Shown here piece after piece: positions 27,472 to 36,850 of a stretch of 64,000 nucleotides of DNA. Below the pieces are notes generated by a model. That model had not been told where the DNA came from and searched no databases. It saw only the letters and a program-made list of their open reading frames with translations. Made by a program: the position numbers and the translations under genes. Numbering within the stretch: position 1 is the stretch's first letter; each line of letters starts with the position of its first letter. Source of the DNA: Wolbachia endosymbiont (group B) of Hofmannophila pseudospretella (GTDB taxonomy: Bacteria; Pseudomonadota; Alphaproteobacteria; Rickettsiales; Anaplasmataceae); contig NZ_OZ034788.1 in assembly GCF_964028515.1 (NCBI RefSeq), positions 744,001-808,000 on the forward strand, written 5' to 3'.

Positions 27472-27590
27472 CTATTTGTTCCTATAGTTGTCTTTTCTCG
27501 TCTATCTTATTTTGCCACCCTGCTGCAATGAGGGGTAGGTAAGACCATTTATTATTTTCACTACGTGACTTTTGCTCTTTTGAATGAACT

Positions 27591-28283
27591 TTAGTTTATA
27601 TCTCCAGCAATGACAAGCGCGTTATCTTCCTTTAATCTCCCACCGCTTTCTTGCAGAAAAAGCCTACCGAGTGAAGTTTTATATTTATTAATTCCAGAGT
27701 AAATTATTCCATTGTATCTTCCGGCAGCAAGATATGCAAAACCTAGTACCGTTGAGCCAAGGGAGCGCAGATTATTATTGTCAAGTGGTAATTTATTTAA
27801 CAAATTACCACTTATGTCTATTATTCCCCCTTCACGAGCTTTCATCCGCATTTTTACATGGCGAGATTTGAAATCTTCAAGAAAAGCTCCTTTCTTTTCC
27901 TCTGCCCAAAAAGTTTCTCTAAGGGCTGGAGCATCAATCACAGCTGCTACAACTCTGTTTTTATGAATGAGACAAACTGATACTGCAAAATAAACCATAC
28001 AACTAAAAAGGTTTTCCTTGCCTTCTATAGGCATAATAAACCAAGTATAACCGCCGTCTTTTAGATCTTGGCCCCCATCATCTTCAAAAATAAAGTCATA
28101 GTTCTGGTTGTAGTTTTTCAAGCAATCGTATATAAGTTGCTTGGATTTTGAATAAGTTTTATTGATAAAGTCTGCTGACTTAACGCTTGAAATTTGCAAT
28201 TCATTAAAATCACGTATAAGCTGCTTGGAGGCACTGCGTACAGAATCAAGCATCACATTGATTCGTGGTGATGAAATGGCCAT
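27591..28283 (-). CDS. Inositol monophosphatase-like protein with altered active site
   Basis: The 230-residue protein aligns by pattern with SuhB/IMPase enzymes: a helix, a Glu-containing strand (IFEDDGG), the metal-binding loop and a C-terminal motif. The normal DPIDG metal loop is MPIEG at residues 84-88, and the normal WDxA motif is NKYKTS at 199-204. Two metal ligands are therefore replaced, and phosphatase activity is doubtful. The start codon abuts the stop of efp, so the two are translated from one message. Confidence 0.75.
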   Translation of the reverse strand: MAISSPRINVMLDSVRSASKQLIRDFNELQISSVKSADFINKTYSKSKQLIYDCLKNYNQNYDFIFEDDGGQDLKDGGYTWFIMPIEGKENLFSCMVYFAVSVCLIHKNRVVAAVIDAPALRETFWAEEKKGAFLEDFKSRHVKMRMKAREGGIIDISGNLLNKLPLDNNNLRSLGSTVLGFAYLAAGRYNGIIYSGINKYKTSLGRLFLQESGGRLKEDNALVIAGDIN

Positions 28284-28850
28284 TTACTCTTTTACTCTTT
28301 CGTAATAGCTGTTATCAGGAGTATGTACTACAATTTTATCCCCTTCTTTTATAAATTGAGGCACGTTAACACGTATTCCGTTTTCCAAAATTGCAGGCTT
28401 ATAAGAAGCAGTAACAGTCTGCCCTTTGATAACAGACTCTGTTTCTTTTACAGTTAGTGTAACGTGATCAGGCACATGTGCAGAAATTATTTTATCTTGA
28501 TAAGTTATTACTTTAATTTTCATATTATCTTGCAAATAAGCCTTCTTTTCCCCTAATAAGTCTAAATTTATAACAATCTGCTCGTAACTACTTGGATGCA
28601 TAAGATTTACGATATTCCCTTCAGTAAAAAGATAAACATATTCCTCTTCATCTAAAATTGCCCTTCTGATTGTTGCATCAGAGCGAAACCTCTCATAGTA
28701 CTTTGCTCCTGTTTGGATATTTTTCATTTCAGCTTGTATATATGCACCACCTTTACCAGGTTGAGTATGCATAATACTTACAACCAAAAACAACCCACCG
28801 TTATGTTCTAGTACCTGACCTGGCCTGATATCATTAGCCCTTTCTGCCAT
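28284..28850 (-). CDS. efp: Translation elongation factor P
   Basis: Relieves ribosome stalling at proline runs. The 188-residue protein has three beta-barrel domains of the EF-P type. The tip loop QPGKGGAY carries Lys33, the usual modification site. It lies downstream of rimM (59-base gap to the chosen rimM stop) and immediately upstream of the IMPase-like gene on the minus strand. Confidence 0.97.
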   Translation of the reverse strand: MAERANDIRPGQVLEHNGGLFLVVSIMHTQPGKGGAYIQAEMKNIQTGAKYYERFRSDATIRRAILDEEEYVYLFTEGNIVNLMHPSSYEQIVINLDLLGEKKAYLQDNMKIKVITYQDKIISAHVPDHVTLTVKETESVIKGQTVTASYKPAILENGIRVNVPQFIKEGDKIVVHTPDNSYYERVKE

Positions 28851-28909
28851 AATTACACTTTTAATTTAGTCTGATGATTATAAATAACTTTATACAAATA
28901 TCAAAATTT

Positions 28910-29410
28910 TTATTGGCCAATGAATTCTGGCATGTTGATTACTATATACCTTTCCTTCATGTTGATGTATGGAAATACTTCTTTAGTAAAAGATAACATA
29001 ATGTTTTTTTTTGTGCTGATAACCAAAATTTCTAATATATCCCCCGAGCCGAAATTATGCACAGACTTCACATAACCATATAATTCATTACTCTCTAGTC
29101 TTACTTCCATATTCACAAGATCATCTTGGTAAAATTCATCCTCATCATTTAACTGTGGTAGCTTATTTCTCTCTATATATAACTTTTTATTTCTTAAAAG
29201 TTCTGCTTCATTACGGGAGTTCACACCGCTAATTGTTGCTATTACTAAATTATTACTGACAACAGACACCAAGCTTATTTTATAATTTTCACTTCCGCTT
29301 ATTAGTTCACCATATAGGAAAATATTTTCGGGCTTTTCAGTAAAGGTTTTTATCTTAACAGCTCCTTTGATTCCATGGGGAGAAGTAATTATTCCGAGGC
29401 ATATATTCAT
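28910..29410 (-). CDS. rimM: Ribosome maturation factor RimM
   Basis: Assists 30S assembly by binding S19. The N-terminal domain begins ICLGIITSPHGIKGAVKI, a clear RimM signature, and the C-terminal PRC-barrel has GYVKSVHNFGSGDILEI. I chose the ATG at 29410 because the 22 residues encoded upstream (to 29476) show no RimM similarity and contain no recognisable domain; neither start has a strong ribosome site. The resulting 166 residues are the usual size. Confidence 0.9.
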   Translation of the reverse strand: MNICLGIITSPHGIKGAVKIKTFTEKPENIFLYGELISGSENYKISLVSVVSNNLVIATISGVNSRNEAELLRNKKLYIERNKLPQLNDEDEFYQDDLVNMEVRLESNELYGYVKSVHNFGSGDILEILVISTKKNIMLSFTKEVFPYINMKERYIVINMPEFIGQ

Positions 29411-29507
29411 ATTAATATGATAGTTGAAATCAGCTTTTTGTCTATAGAATTGACAATTTACTGAATTAACATACAATTAATATTGTGATAATTATAGTGG
29501 GTAATGT

Positions 29508-32500
29508 GTGAGTTCTATCAGCAATCAAGAAAAGCAAAGTATTATAAGTGGCTTAGAAGAAATCAACTGTAATTTGCAAGGTGAATCTATAAAACTTGAT
29601 GATACAAAGGAATCTATAATAGTAGCACGTCGTAAACCTGTTGTTGAAGAGGTATTAGAACATCTACGCAACTCTTGCACTACTAACTGTAATGTTATGA
29701 TCGATGCAGAAACTGGATTTGGCAAGACTTATGATATTGGATTGTGGAGTCATGTACTAGCCCAAGCAGGGTTTCATCATCTGGTTGCAGTACCAAGTAG
29801 TGACCTAGTGAATCAAGCTAAAAAAATGATGAGTAGTGCATTTACTGTAAACATTAGGACACCTAAAACTGCTGAGGAAATTAAAAATGCACTGAAGGCA
29901 ACTAAACCTACAACAATTATAGTGACACATGACCTGTTATTGCAGCAAGAAAATGATCGTAAATTTAAAGACCAAAATACCAAGTTGTGGATTAGTGTTG
30001 ATGAAGCAGACAGTATTAACAAGCAGCAGGATTTTGAGAACATGTGCAAGCTTGATGAGGAATATCCTACAACTTACCTCACTGCAACACCAAAGAGAAG
30101 GATTTTAAATAGATGCGGAAAAGTTATCAGCCCGACAAGATTGAGTAGACGTTGTATTGCAAACGCCATCGAAACAGCAAGTGTTATTGCAAAAACCAAT
30201 AGGATAACAAATTTCAATCAAGCACTTGTAGTGAACATTGCTACCTCCATCATATCTTTAGCTATATTGTTTCCTATTATAAATAGTAATGTTGCTGCTG
30301 TAATTGGTCTAACTTCAGATTATTGGCTCTATTTTGCTTTGATTGGAAACCTATATTATACAATTTCTATGTTTATATTTGGTATGGTAATGTGGCCAGT
30401 TTGGTGGACGCTAACTAAAGTAACTGGGGTAGAGTCAAGAGAATTGCTTTCTAGATTTCTTGCTAACGTGAGTAGCTTATTTACTAGAGAAAAATCGAGC
30501 CCAGCTCATGAGTATGTTGAAGAAAGCGAAGAAGTTTTTAATTACAATAAGCTTGTTGATACCGATGATTTATTAACTTCTATGAGATGGAATGTGCAAA
30601 GCCCAATTGGAGAAAGTGCTCTGCTTTTAGCTGATGATGTGAATAGTATGGTTAATCTTAACTTTGCGTTGCAGGGTAAGGATAATCTAGTATATGAAGG
30701 TGGTACGCGTTATGAAGTGTATAATAAATTTAAGCCTGAAGGGATGTCGTATCAAGACTACAGGCTCCAATTACGTCAATTAAACTTTATAAACTGCGTT
30801 AAAAAGCAACATCCTAGTTTGACAGAAAAGCAGATATCTGAATTAAAAGAAAAGGTGGATTTCAGTAGTACTGCTGAATATCTAAAATATAGAGTAACGC
30901 ATTCAATGATCGATCTTACTCTCTCATATTTAATGAAGTGTGATAATATTACCTTAGATAAAAAAAGGAGAGAAGATTTAGGTGGGTTAATAGAAGATGT
31001 TAAAAGTAATGTTAGTACTACTATCAATAGTATAAACTACCTATTTAGGCTCATAAATGTTAGCACTACTGACGATAATAATATTATAAGCTATCTAAAG
31101 GAAAAAGGCTTTAGTGAGCAATTTGCTAGAAACAAGCTCTTACCGCAAATCAAGTTAGTAATTAAAGCATTGCGTCAAGGTGATAATGAGCAATGCAGGT
31201 TAATAGTTGATAATTGGCGCTTAAGCAAAGAGCTCCATGACCTTATGGAAAGAGAGGAAGGTATACTACATAGTCTCATTGATTTCTGCAAACAAAATAA
31301 ATGTATCTTTGCAGGAATTGGGAAAAATGATCTTGGTATTGGAGAAAACAGACCCTTTTCAGCGATAATACATAATCAGATAGGTGGATATCGAACTCTT
31401 TATTGTGATTATGAAAAAAGAGATTTTGATTCATTGGCTAAATATGCGTTGACAACGGTTATAGATGGATCGAAAGGTCGTGGATTTGATAGTGAATATA
31501 ATCATGTTGCATCAATATTTGCAGATTCGATTAGTCAGTTCAATAATCCATCTGAAGCCCTACAGAATCTTGGAAGAAATAGAGAGCGTAATGAGAGCAG
31601 ACAATCATGGTTTTTCGTTGCTGCAGGTGAAAAAGTTGAGCTATTTGTGAATAAGATCTTAGCAAATTTTAAAAACGAACCACAGAAATTTTGTCAGAAA
31701 GTTTTGTTTCCAGCTACTAATAAATACAATAAGTTGCTAAAAAATAGAATGGGAGAAGAACTTGGAAGAAAAATAGAAATCTATATTAGTAAAAATATTG
31801 ATGCATTAGGAAATATTGATGATTTAGCTCTGAAGAAGTTTTCTAGTGATTTGATAAAAGAAACGTATGAAAAAATTCATGATATAAATGATTTTGATGT
31901 CAAAAAGACAGAACAAGATTTACATAGGATTTTAAAAAGTACAGAGGCATACCTTCGTTCATATGAGAACAGAATTAAAAACAACGGTACATTATCTTGC
32001 ACACGCTCAGCTTTATTTTTTGTGGGGAGTGCTATAACAAAGGTAATGTATTATCTTTGGGCAGGGTTTGACTATTTAGTCTTTTTGGCTAAAGCGTACA
32101 ATATAGATAAATCTGGAGATACCAGTGCAAGAGCGTATGTACACATAATCAGAAACTGTCACTGTGAAAGTAGTGTGAAGGCGCAAAATGTATTGGCTCA
32201 TGCATTAGAAATTGCCAAAGAACATGACAGCAGTTTCAAAAGAAATAGTTTGTACGAAGGCAATGAGGATAGATGTAAAGAAAAAATCATCTCATATTTT
32301 CAATCTAAGCAATATATACGTGCATTAGATAGAACAATTGCTCAAATTGAAAATAAACACTTGGTAACAATTTTAAAAGCTATAGGCTACATAGGCAATA
32401 CTGATAAAATGGCACAAGAAATTAAAGATTTTTTATGTGATTTAAAGAATTTAAACTGCGTGGAATTTAGAGAAAAGTATTATCAAGGCAACTTATATCA

Positions 32501-33206
32501 AGAAAGCAAATTATACAAAATCAATAATCAAGTCAGTACGATAATTGATGAAATTGTAAGGTGTCATAAGTGGCATCATGGAATAGAGGACTGGGAACTC
32601 AAATTAAAAACCAATCATAATATTTTTGAAGTCAGAGTTAACAATGATTTTTCTAAGTTACGTGAGAAAAACTTTAACAAACGCTCTAAAGAAAGGACAT
32701 ATCTAGGTAGAGCTATGTTACTTATTGGGTTTATAATTTCAATGGAGCTTATAGGTAGAATATCATCAGGTCAGACCATGCCATTGCCTTTACTTTGCGG
32801 TTTTATAGTATTTGGACCACTGACATTCTTGTGTGGTGCATTGTTATATGAAATAACGACCTATTTAGTGAGAGGAGCATTTTTTACTTTTGGAGTGCCA
32901 GTTGTGTTAGGGGAGCTATTTAAATTCATTGTTAAAAACAGTTTAATGCAGAAGTTATTAGATGTGGCATTATCGTTTGGTAACGGTGCTTTCTTAGGTG
33001 TTGAGAAGAGTGCCGTGCAATCTTTTATATTTGAAGATGCAACAAAATTTGATTCATTAAGTGATATAAATGAGCTTACACTGATAAGAGAACAGGAAAA
33101 GGCAAAGTGTACAAATGAAGTAGCTGATAAAGTTGTAGCTACTGCTTTATCTGCAATTTTGATACAGCCAACAACTAGTGAGCAGGAAGGTTTAGTTTTT
33201 AACTAG
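29508..33206 (+). CDS. Giant membrane-embedded SF2 helicase-like protein
   Basis: The 1232-residue frame starts with GTG. Near the N-terminus it has Walker A AETGFGKT (67-74), a DEAD box in SVDEADS (165-168) and TATP (192-195), motifs I-III of superfamily 2 helicases. Two to three hydrophobic helices follow at about 238-300. Further on, GSKGRGFDSEY and QNLGRNRERN (about 655-695) resemble helicase motifs V and VI. A second hydrophobic cluster is near 1068-1130. I know of no standard enzyme with this layout. It converges with argD, overlapping by four bases. Confidence 0.8.
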   Translation: MSSISNQEKQSIISGLEEINCNLQGESIKLDDTKESIIVARRKPVVEEVLEHLRNSCTTNCNVMIDAETGFGKTYDIGLWSHVLAQAGFHHLVAVPSSDLVNQAKKMMSSAFTVNIRTPKTAEEIKNALKATKPTTIIVTHDLLLQQENDRKFKDQNTKLWISVDEADSINKQQDFENMCKLDEEYPTTYLTATPKRRILNRCGKVISPTRLSRRCIANAIETASVIAKTNRITNFNQALVVNIATSIISLAILFPIINSNVAAVIGLTSDYWLYFALIGNLYYTISMFIFGMVMWPVWWTLTKVTGVESRELLSRFLANVSSLFTREKSSPAHEYVEESEEVFNYNKLVDTDDLLTSMRWNVQSPIGESALLLADDVNSMVNLNFALQGKDNLVYEGGTRYEVYNKFKPEGMSYQDYRLQLRQLNFINCVKKQHPSLTEKQISELKEKVDFSSTAEYLKYRVTHSMIDLTLSYLMKCDNITLDKKRREDLGGLIEDVKSNVSTTINSINYLFRLINVSTTDDNNIISYLKEKGFSEQFARNKLLPQIKLVIKALRQGDNEQCRLIVDNWRLSKELHDLMEREEGILHSLIDFCKQNKCIFAGIGKNDLGIGENRPFSAIIHNQIGGYRTLYCDYEKRDFDSLAKYALTTVIDGSKGRGFDSEYNHVASIFADSISQFNNPSEALQNLGRNRERNESRQSWFFVAAGEKVELFVNKILANFKNEPQKFCQKVLFPATNKYNKLLKNRMGEELGRKIEIYISKNIDALGNIDDLALKKFSSDLIKETYEKIHDINDFDVKKTEQDLHRILKSTEAYLRSYENRIKNNGTLSCTRSALFFVGSAITKVMYYLWAGFDYLVFLAKAYNIDKSGDTSARAYVHIIRNCHCESSVKAQNVLAHALEIAKEHDSSFKRNSLYEGNEDRCKEKIISYFQSKQYIRALDRTIAQIENKHLVTILKAIGYIGNTDKMAQEIKDFLCDLKNLNCVEFREKYYQGNLYQESKLYKINNQVSTIIDEIVRCHKWHHGIEDWELKLKTNHNIFEVRVNNDFSKLREKNFNKRSKERTYLGRAMLLIGFIISMELIGRISSGQTMPLPLLCGFIVFGPLTFLCGALLYEITTYLVRGAFFTFGVPVVLGELFKFIVKNSLMQKLLDVALSFGNGAFLGVEKSAVQSFIFEDATKFDSLSDINELTLIREQEKAKCTNEVADKVVATALSAILIQPTTSEQEGLVFN

Positions 33207-34372
33207 AACTTTTCAGATAAATACTGAGTGAGGATTTCAATGCCTTCGTCAATCTCTTCTTCAGTGATAATGAGTGGAGGCAAGATTCTTACAACGTTAT
33301 CTGATGTTACTCCAACAGTAAGTAAACCACGGTGACTTAGCTCTTCTGCAAATTTTTGATTATTCATTTTTACTTTTATTCCTAGCATCAACCCTTTTCC
33401 TCTCACTTCTTCTATCATTGGAAACTTGCTTGCTAAGTCCTCTAGTTTATTTTTTAAAGACTTACCTCTAATTTCAACATTTTCTAAGAAGCCAGGGCTG
33501 AGCAATTCATCCAATACAGCATTACCTACTGAAGTTGCAAGTGGATTACCACCAAAAGTAGAACCATGCATACCGACCGCCATGTACTTAGCAACCTTTT
33601 CAGTTGCAAGACAAGCCCCCAGAGGGAAACCTCCTCCTATTCCTTTTGCAAGAGCAAATATGTCAGGCTTAATTCCTATGTGTTCATATGCAAATAACTT
33701 TCCTGTCCTACCAGCACCGCACTGAACGCAATCAAAAAATAGCAGTATGTCGTTTTCGTTACATAGTTCTCTTAGCTCTTTCATGAAGACTTCACTCATT
33801 ACTTTAATACCACCTTGTCCCTGTATTGGTTCTATTAATATAACACCTATGCCATTAGAAATTGCTTTCTTTACACTCTCAATATTGGGCTCTATGTTAT
33901 CACACCAGTCAATATAAGGATTCAGTAATTCAGAAAATTTCTGTCTATCGTTTGTTGCACAAGTTAAAAATGTCCTTCCATGAAATGCACCATGAAATGT
34001 TAGAATTCTATAGCGATTTTTATTACCTTTTCCATTTTGATAGGCCCTAGCGATTTTAAGTCCACATTCCACTGCTTCTGATCCAGAATTTGCAAAAAAT
34101 ACAGTATTAGCAAAGCTATTGTTTATTAAATTTTCTGCAAATTTGTTGGCAGTAGATATATTATAGGTATTTGATATATGCCATAGTTTTTCTCCTTGTA
34201 ATTTTAGGACATCAGTTAATCGTGGGTTGGCATGACCTAAACTGCTAACAGCTATTCCAGAGTGAAAATCTATATAGCGCTTATTATCGATATCATACAA
34301 GTAAATACCTTTGCCATAAGAAAAATTTATGTTAATAGGAGAATAAACTGGGAAGATAGGAGAAATTGTCAT
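33203..34372 (-). CDS. argD: Acetylornithine aminotransferase-like class III aminotransferase
   Basis: PLP-dependent aminotransferase of 389 residues. The PLP lysine is Lys243 in LAKGIGGGFPLGA. FHGAFHGRT and NSGSEAVE are conserved, and FDCVQCGAGRTG replaces the more common DEVQTG. In a genome without a full arginine pathway the enzyme may act in lysine/diaminopimelate synthesis (DapC role), an inference. The ATG start is preceded by a short AT-rich region that is divergent from the histidine kinase. Confidence 0.92.
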   Translation of the reverse strand: MTISPIFPVYSPININFSYGKGIYLYDIDNKRYIDFHSGIAVSSLGHANPRLTDVLKLQGEKLWHISNTYNISTANKFAENLINNSFANTVFFANSGSEAVECGLKIARAYQNGKGNKNRYRILTFHGAFHGRTFLTCATNDRQKFSELLNPYIDWCDNIEPNIESVKKAISNGIGVILIEPIQGQGGIKVMSEVFMKELRELCNENDILLFFDCVQCGAGRTGKLFAYEHIGIKPDIFALAKGIGGGFPLGACLATEKVAKYMAVGMHGSTFGGNPLATSVGNAVLDELLSPGFLENVEIRGKSLKNKLEDLASKFPMIEEVRGKGLMLGIKVKMNNQKFAEELSHRGLLTVGVTSDNVVRILPPLIITEEEIDEGIEILTQYLSEKF

Positions 34373-34436
34373 AAAAGTATGATATGCTAATTTTTTATTA
34401 ATACCATAAAAGACGTTATTTCACAATGAGAAGAAT

Positions 34437-35864
34437 ATGTATAAATTAAGTAAATCAATGTTTATTACACTAAAAACAAATAGATATACAAAAATTATCT
34501 CACTATTCTTATTAATTTTTGTGGTTTTATTGGGCACAATATACCGCAATTATTCATTAAAGAATAATTTTCTTTCTTTTTACCGTAATTCAAATGCAAA
34601 CTTAAAAGATCTATTGGAAAATAGTATAATAAAAAAATATCATTATTTACTAATAGAAAAACATCATATTAAATATAACAGTTTTGATTACATAAACCAG
34701 TTGGTAAAATTGCGTGCTGAATTGTTACAATCAGTAAGCAAAGCAAGAAATTTTAGCTTAATACTGTATGATCAAAATGCCAGAGTAATTTTCAGTAATT
34801 TTAATACTCAAGGTCATGACTATGAGCAGTTGCTTACAAATGATGAAATTGATAAATTGCTAAGCAATCAAGAAATATTTTACGCTACAGGAAATACATT
34901 AACTTCTACTTTCCCTATATTTCATGAAGATGACATTAAGCCTTCATTTTTTTTGAAGATCATTCAAAGCTATAATGACTCTTATATTATGGTATATAGT
35001 CTATTTTCAATATTAATGGGCTTATTACTAGTTATCTTAATACTAATAATGCTTTATTTGCACCTTTCCAACACCCAAATGCTAGCCAAGCAGCATAAAA
35101 CTAATATTGAATTACAAAGGGTTAAAGAGGCATTAGAGCAAGAAAATGCAAATAAGATAAAATTTTTTGCAAGTGTTACACATGAGTTGCGTACACCTCT
35201 TAATGCTATTATTGGATTTGCAAAGTTGATCAAAAATGAAACTTTAGGTTCGGTAGATCACTCTGAATACAAGGAATACGTAGACGATATATATAATGCT
35301 GGTACACATTTACTTGCTTTGATTAATGATGTGCTCGATTTTTCTAAAGCTGAATCAAGTAGTTTAACAGTAGAGAAAGTGAAGTTTAATCTGAATAAGA
35401 TAATAGATTCGTGCTTAAAAATGTTATCACCTAAACTAAAAGAAACAGGTATTAGTTTAAAGAAAGAGATATCTGATAAACAATTATTAGTTATCGCCGA
35501 TCCCAAAAGAATGAAGCAAGTTATAATAAATTTGTTATCAAATGCAATCAAATTCACTCCTCAAGGTGGTTTAATAAGAATGATTATTAAAGAGAATATA
35601 GAAAAAAATTTATTAACTATTGAGTTTCATGATAATGGAATAGGGATAATGCAGCAGGACATATATAAAGTTATGTCCGTTTTTGGCCAAGCAGATTCGG
35701 GATATAGAAACGAAGGCACAGGTATCGGATTACCTCTAAGCAAGAAATTAGTAGAGTTAATGGGTGGGACTTTCAACATTCAAAGTGAAGCAAAACTTGG
35801 TACTACGATAATATTGAGCTTCTTTTATGAAGAGCAAACATGTGAAAAGTTGATTGATTTTTAG
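34437..35864 (+). CDS. Membrane sensor histidine kinase (PleC/DivJ type)
   Basis: The 475-residue protein has two transmembrane helices (about 20-37 and 184-208) flanking a periplasmic loop, a HisKA domain with the phospho-accepting His249 in SVTHELRTPLN, and an ATPase domain with NLLSNAIKFTP, DNGIGI and GTGIGLPLSKKL. No receiver domain is fused. Alphaproteobacterial kinases of this type feed the DivK/CtrA cell-cycle relay; that role here is an inference from the lineage. Confidence 0.9.
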   Translation: MYKLSKSMFITLKTNRYTKIISLFLLIFVVLLGTIYRNYSLKNNFLSFYRNSNANLKDLLENSIIKKYHYLLIEKHHIKYNSFDYINQLVKLRAELLQSVSKARNFSLILYDQNARVIFSNFNTQGHDYEQLLTNDEIDKLLSNQEIFYATGNTLTSTFPIFHEDDIKPSFFLKIIQSYNDSYIMVYSLFSILMGLLLVILILIMLYLHLSNTQMLAKQHKTNIELQRVKEALEQENANKIKFFASVTHELRTPLNAIIGFAKLIKNETLGSVDHSEYKEYVDDIYNAGTHLLALINDVLDFSKAESSSLTVEKVKFNLNKIIDSCLKMLSPKLKETGISLKKEISDKQLLVIADPKRMKQVIINLLSNAIKFTPQGGLIRMIIKENIEKNLLTIEFHDNGIGIMQQDIYKVMSVFGQADSGYRNEGTGIGLPLSKKLVELMGGTFNIQSEAKLGTTIILSFFYEEQTCEKLIDF

Positions 35865-36040
35865 TAAAATATATTTGATATTGCACTTTTATATCTAGTA
35901 CATTCCTAAGTCATACTGACGTGATACCTCTTGGCTAATAATAAGCAGCGGAATGTAAGTAAATTAAACTTTTTTAGCTATACTTCCTGAAAACACTTTA
36001 TAATTCTTGAGCATAAAGAAAATTCCTTTAATAATGAAGC

Positions 36041-36778
36041 ATGCTAATCAGGAACTTAATAAAACAAGCAACTCAAGTAGGAAATAGTGAAAACGTAATA
36101 CAATATGTCAAATATCTCTATCAATTTGAGAAGTTTAGAAATATATTAAACCTCACTTTGTCACTAATAAAGCAAAATAGACTCTCGTTTGAAATATATC
36201 AAGAAGGATTAGTGGATATGGAAGAGGGAGTGTGTAAGACAATTCGTTCTTCTGGTTTAAATAAGTATGTTATTGTGCTAAGAAGGTCAAATCCTTACAT
36301 CATAGTACATGAACTTTCACATATGGTTGAAAATGAACTGAACTTAAGCTTAGAGCAAGAATTTCTCTATAAAGTTTATCAGGATATTGAGCAGAACTTA
36401 AAGCAGTCAAATATTCTGGTACAAAAAATTATTGGTCAAATTATATTTGAAGAGATACAAGCTTATCAAACTCCAAAATCACGTGCGTCTGAGTTATTCG
36501 CACGCTATTTTGAGCTGTTTGCTTGGGCTCAGGAAGTTTATCCTAAAGATAAAGAATATCTAATTCGCACTCAAGATTTAAACAGAGTATTTCTTGCTAC
36601 TAACCAATGGAAAAAGAGCTACCTAGATCTACAAATAATGGAGAGAATAGATAAAGAAGTAAAGGAATATAGCGATAAAACTGCTTTTAAAGATATAAAC
36701 AAAGTACAAAGCAGTTGGACTAATAAATTTTCTCCTGGAAGCAAAAAAATTGGTTCTATATTTGAAGATGATAATTAG
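36041..36778 (+). CDS. Putative HExxH zinc metallopeptidase
   Basis: No named family recognised. The 245-residue protein has HELSH at residues 90-94 preceded by hydrophobic NPYIIV, the layout of zinc-binding gluzincins. The helix SRASELFARYFELFAWA about 65 residues later may supply the third ligand glutamate. There is no signal peptide. The gene stands alone between the histidine kinase and tsaD. The fold resembles the lethal-factor-like ATLF pattern only loosely, so protease activity is a prediction. Confidence 0.72.
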   Translation: MLIRNLIKQATQVGNSENVIQYVKYLYQFEKFRNILNLTLSLIKQNRLSFEIYQEGLVDMEEGVCKTIRSSGLNKYVIVLRRSNPYIIVHELSHMVENELNLSLEQEFLYKVYQDIEQNLKQSNILVQKIIGQIIFEEIQAYQTPKSRASELFARYFELFAWAQEVYPKDKEYLIRTQDLNRVFLATNQWKKSYLDLQIMERIDKEVKEYSDKTAFKDINKVQSSWTNKFSPGSKKIGSIFEDDN

Positions 36779-36850
36779 CTCAGCAGAATATAGTTAACTT
36801 CTTCAACATTTCAAGTTATAGTTCTCGCAATTTAAAGAGTTCAAATATAT

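Noticed and set aside
27348..27542. 64-residue frame between hemA and the IMPase-like gene
   Set aside because: It runs through a palindromic repeat and a repeat remnant and has no start signal.
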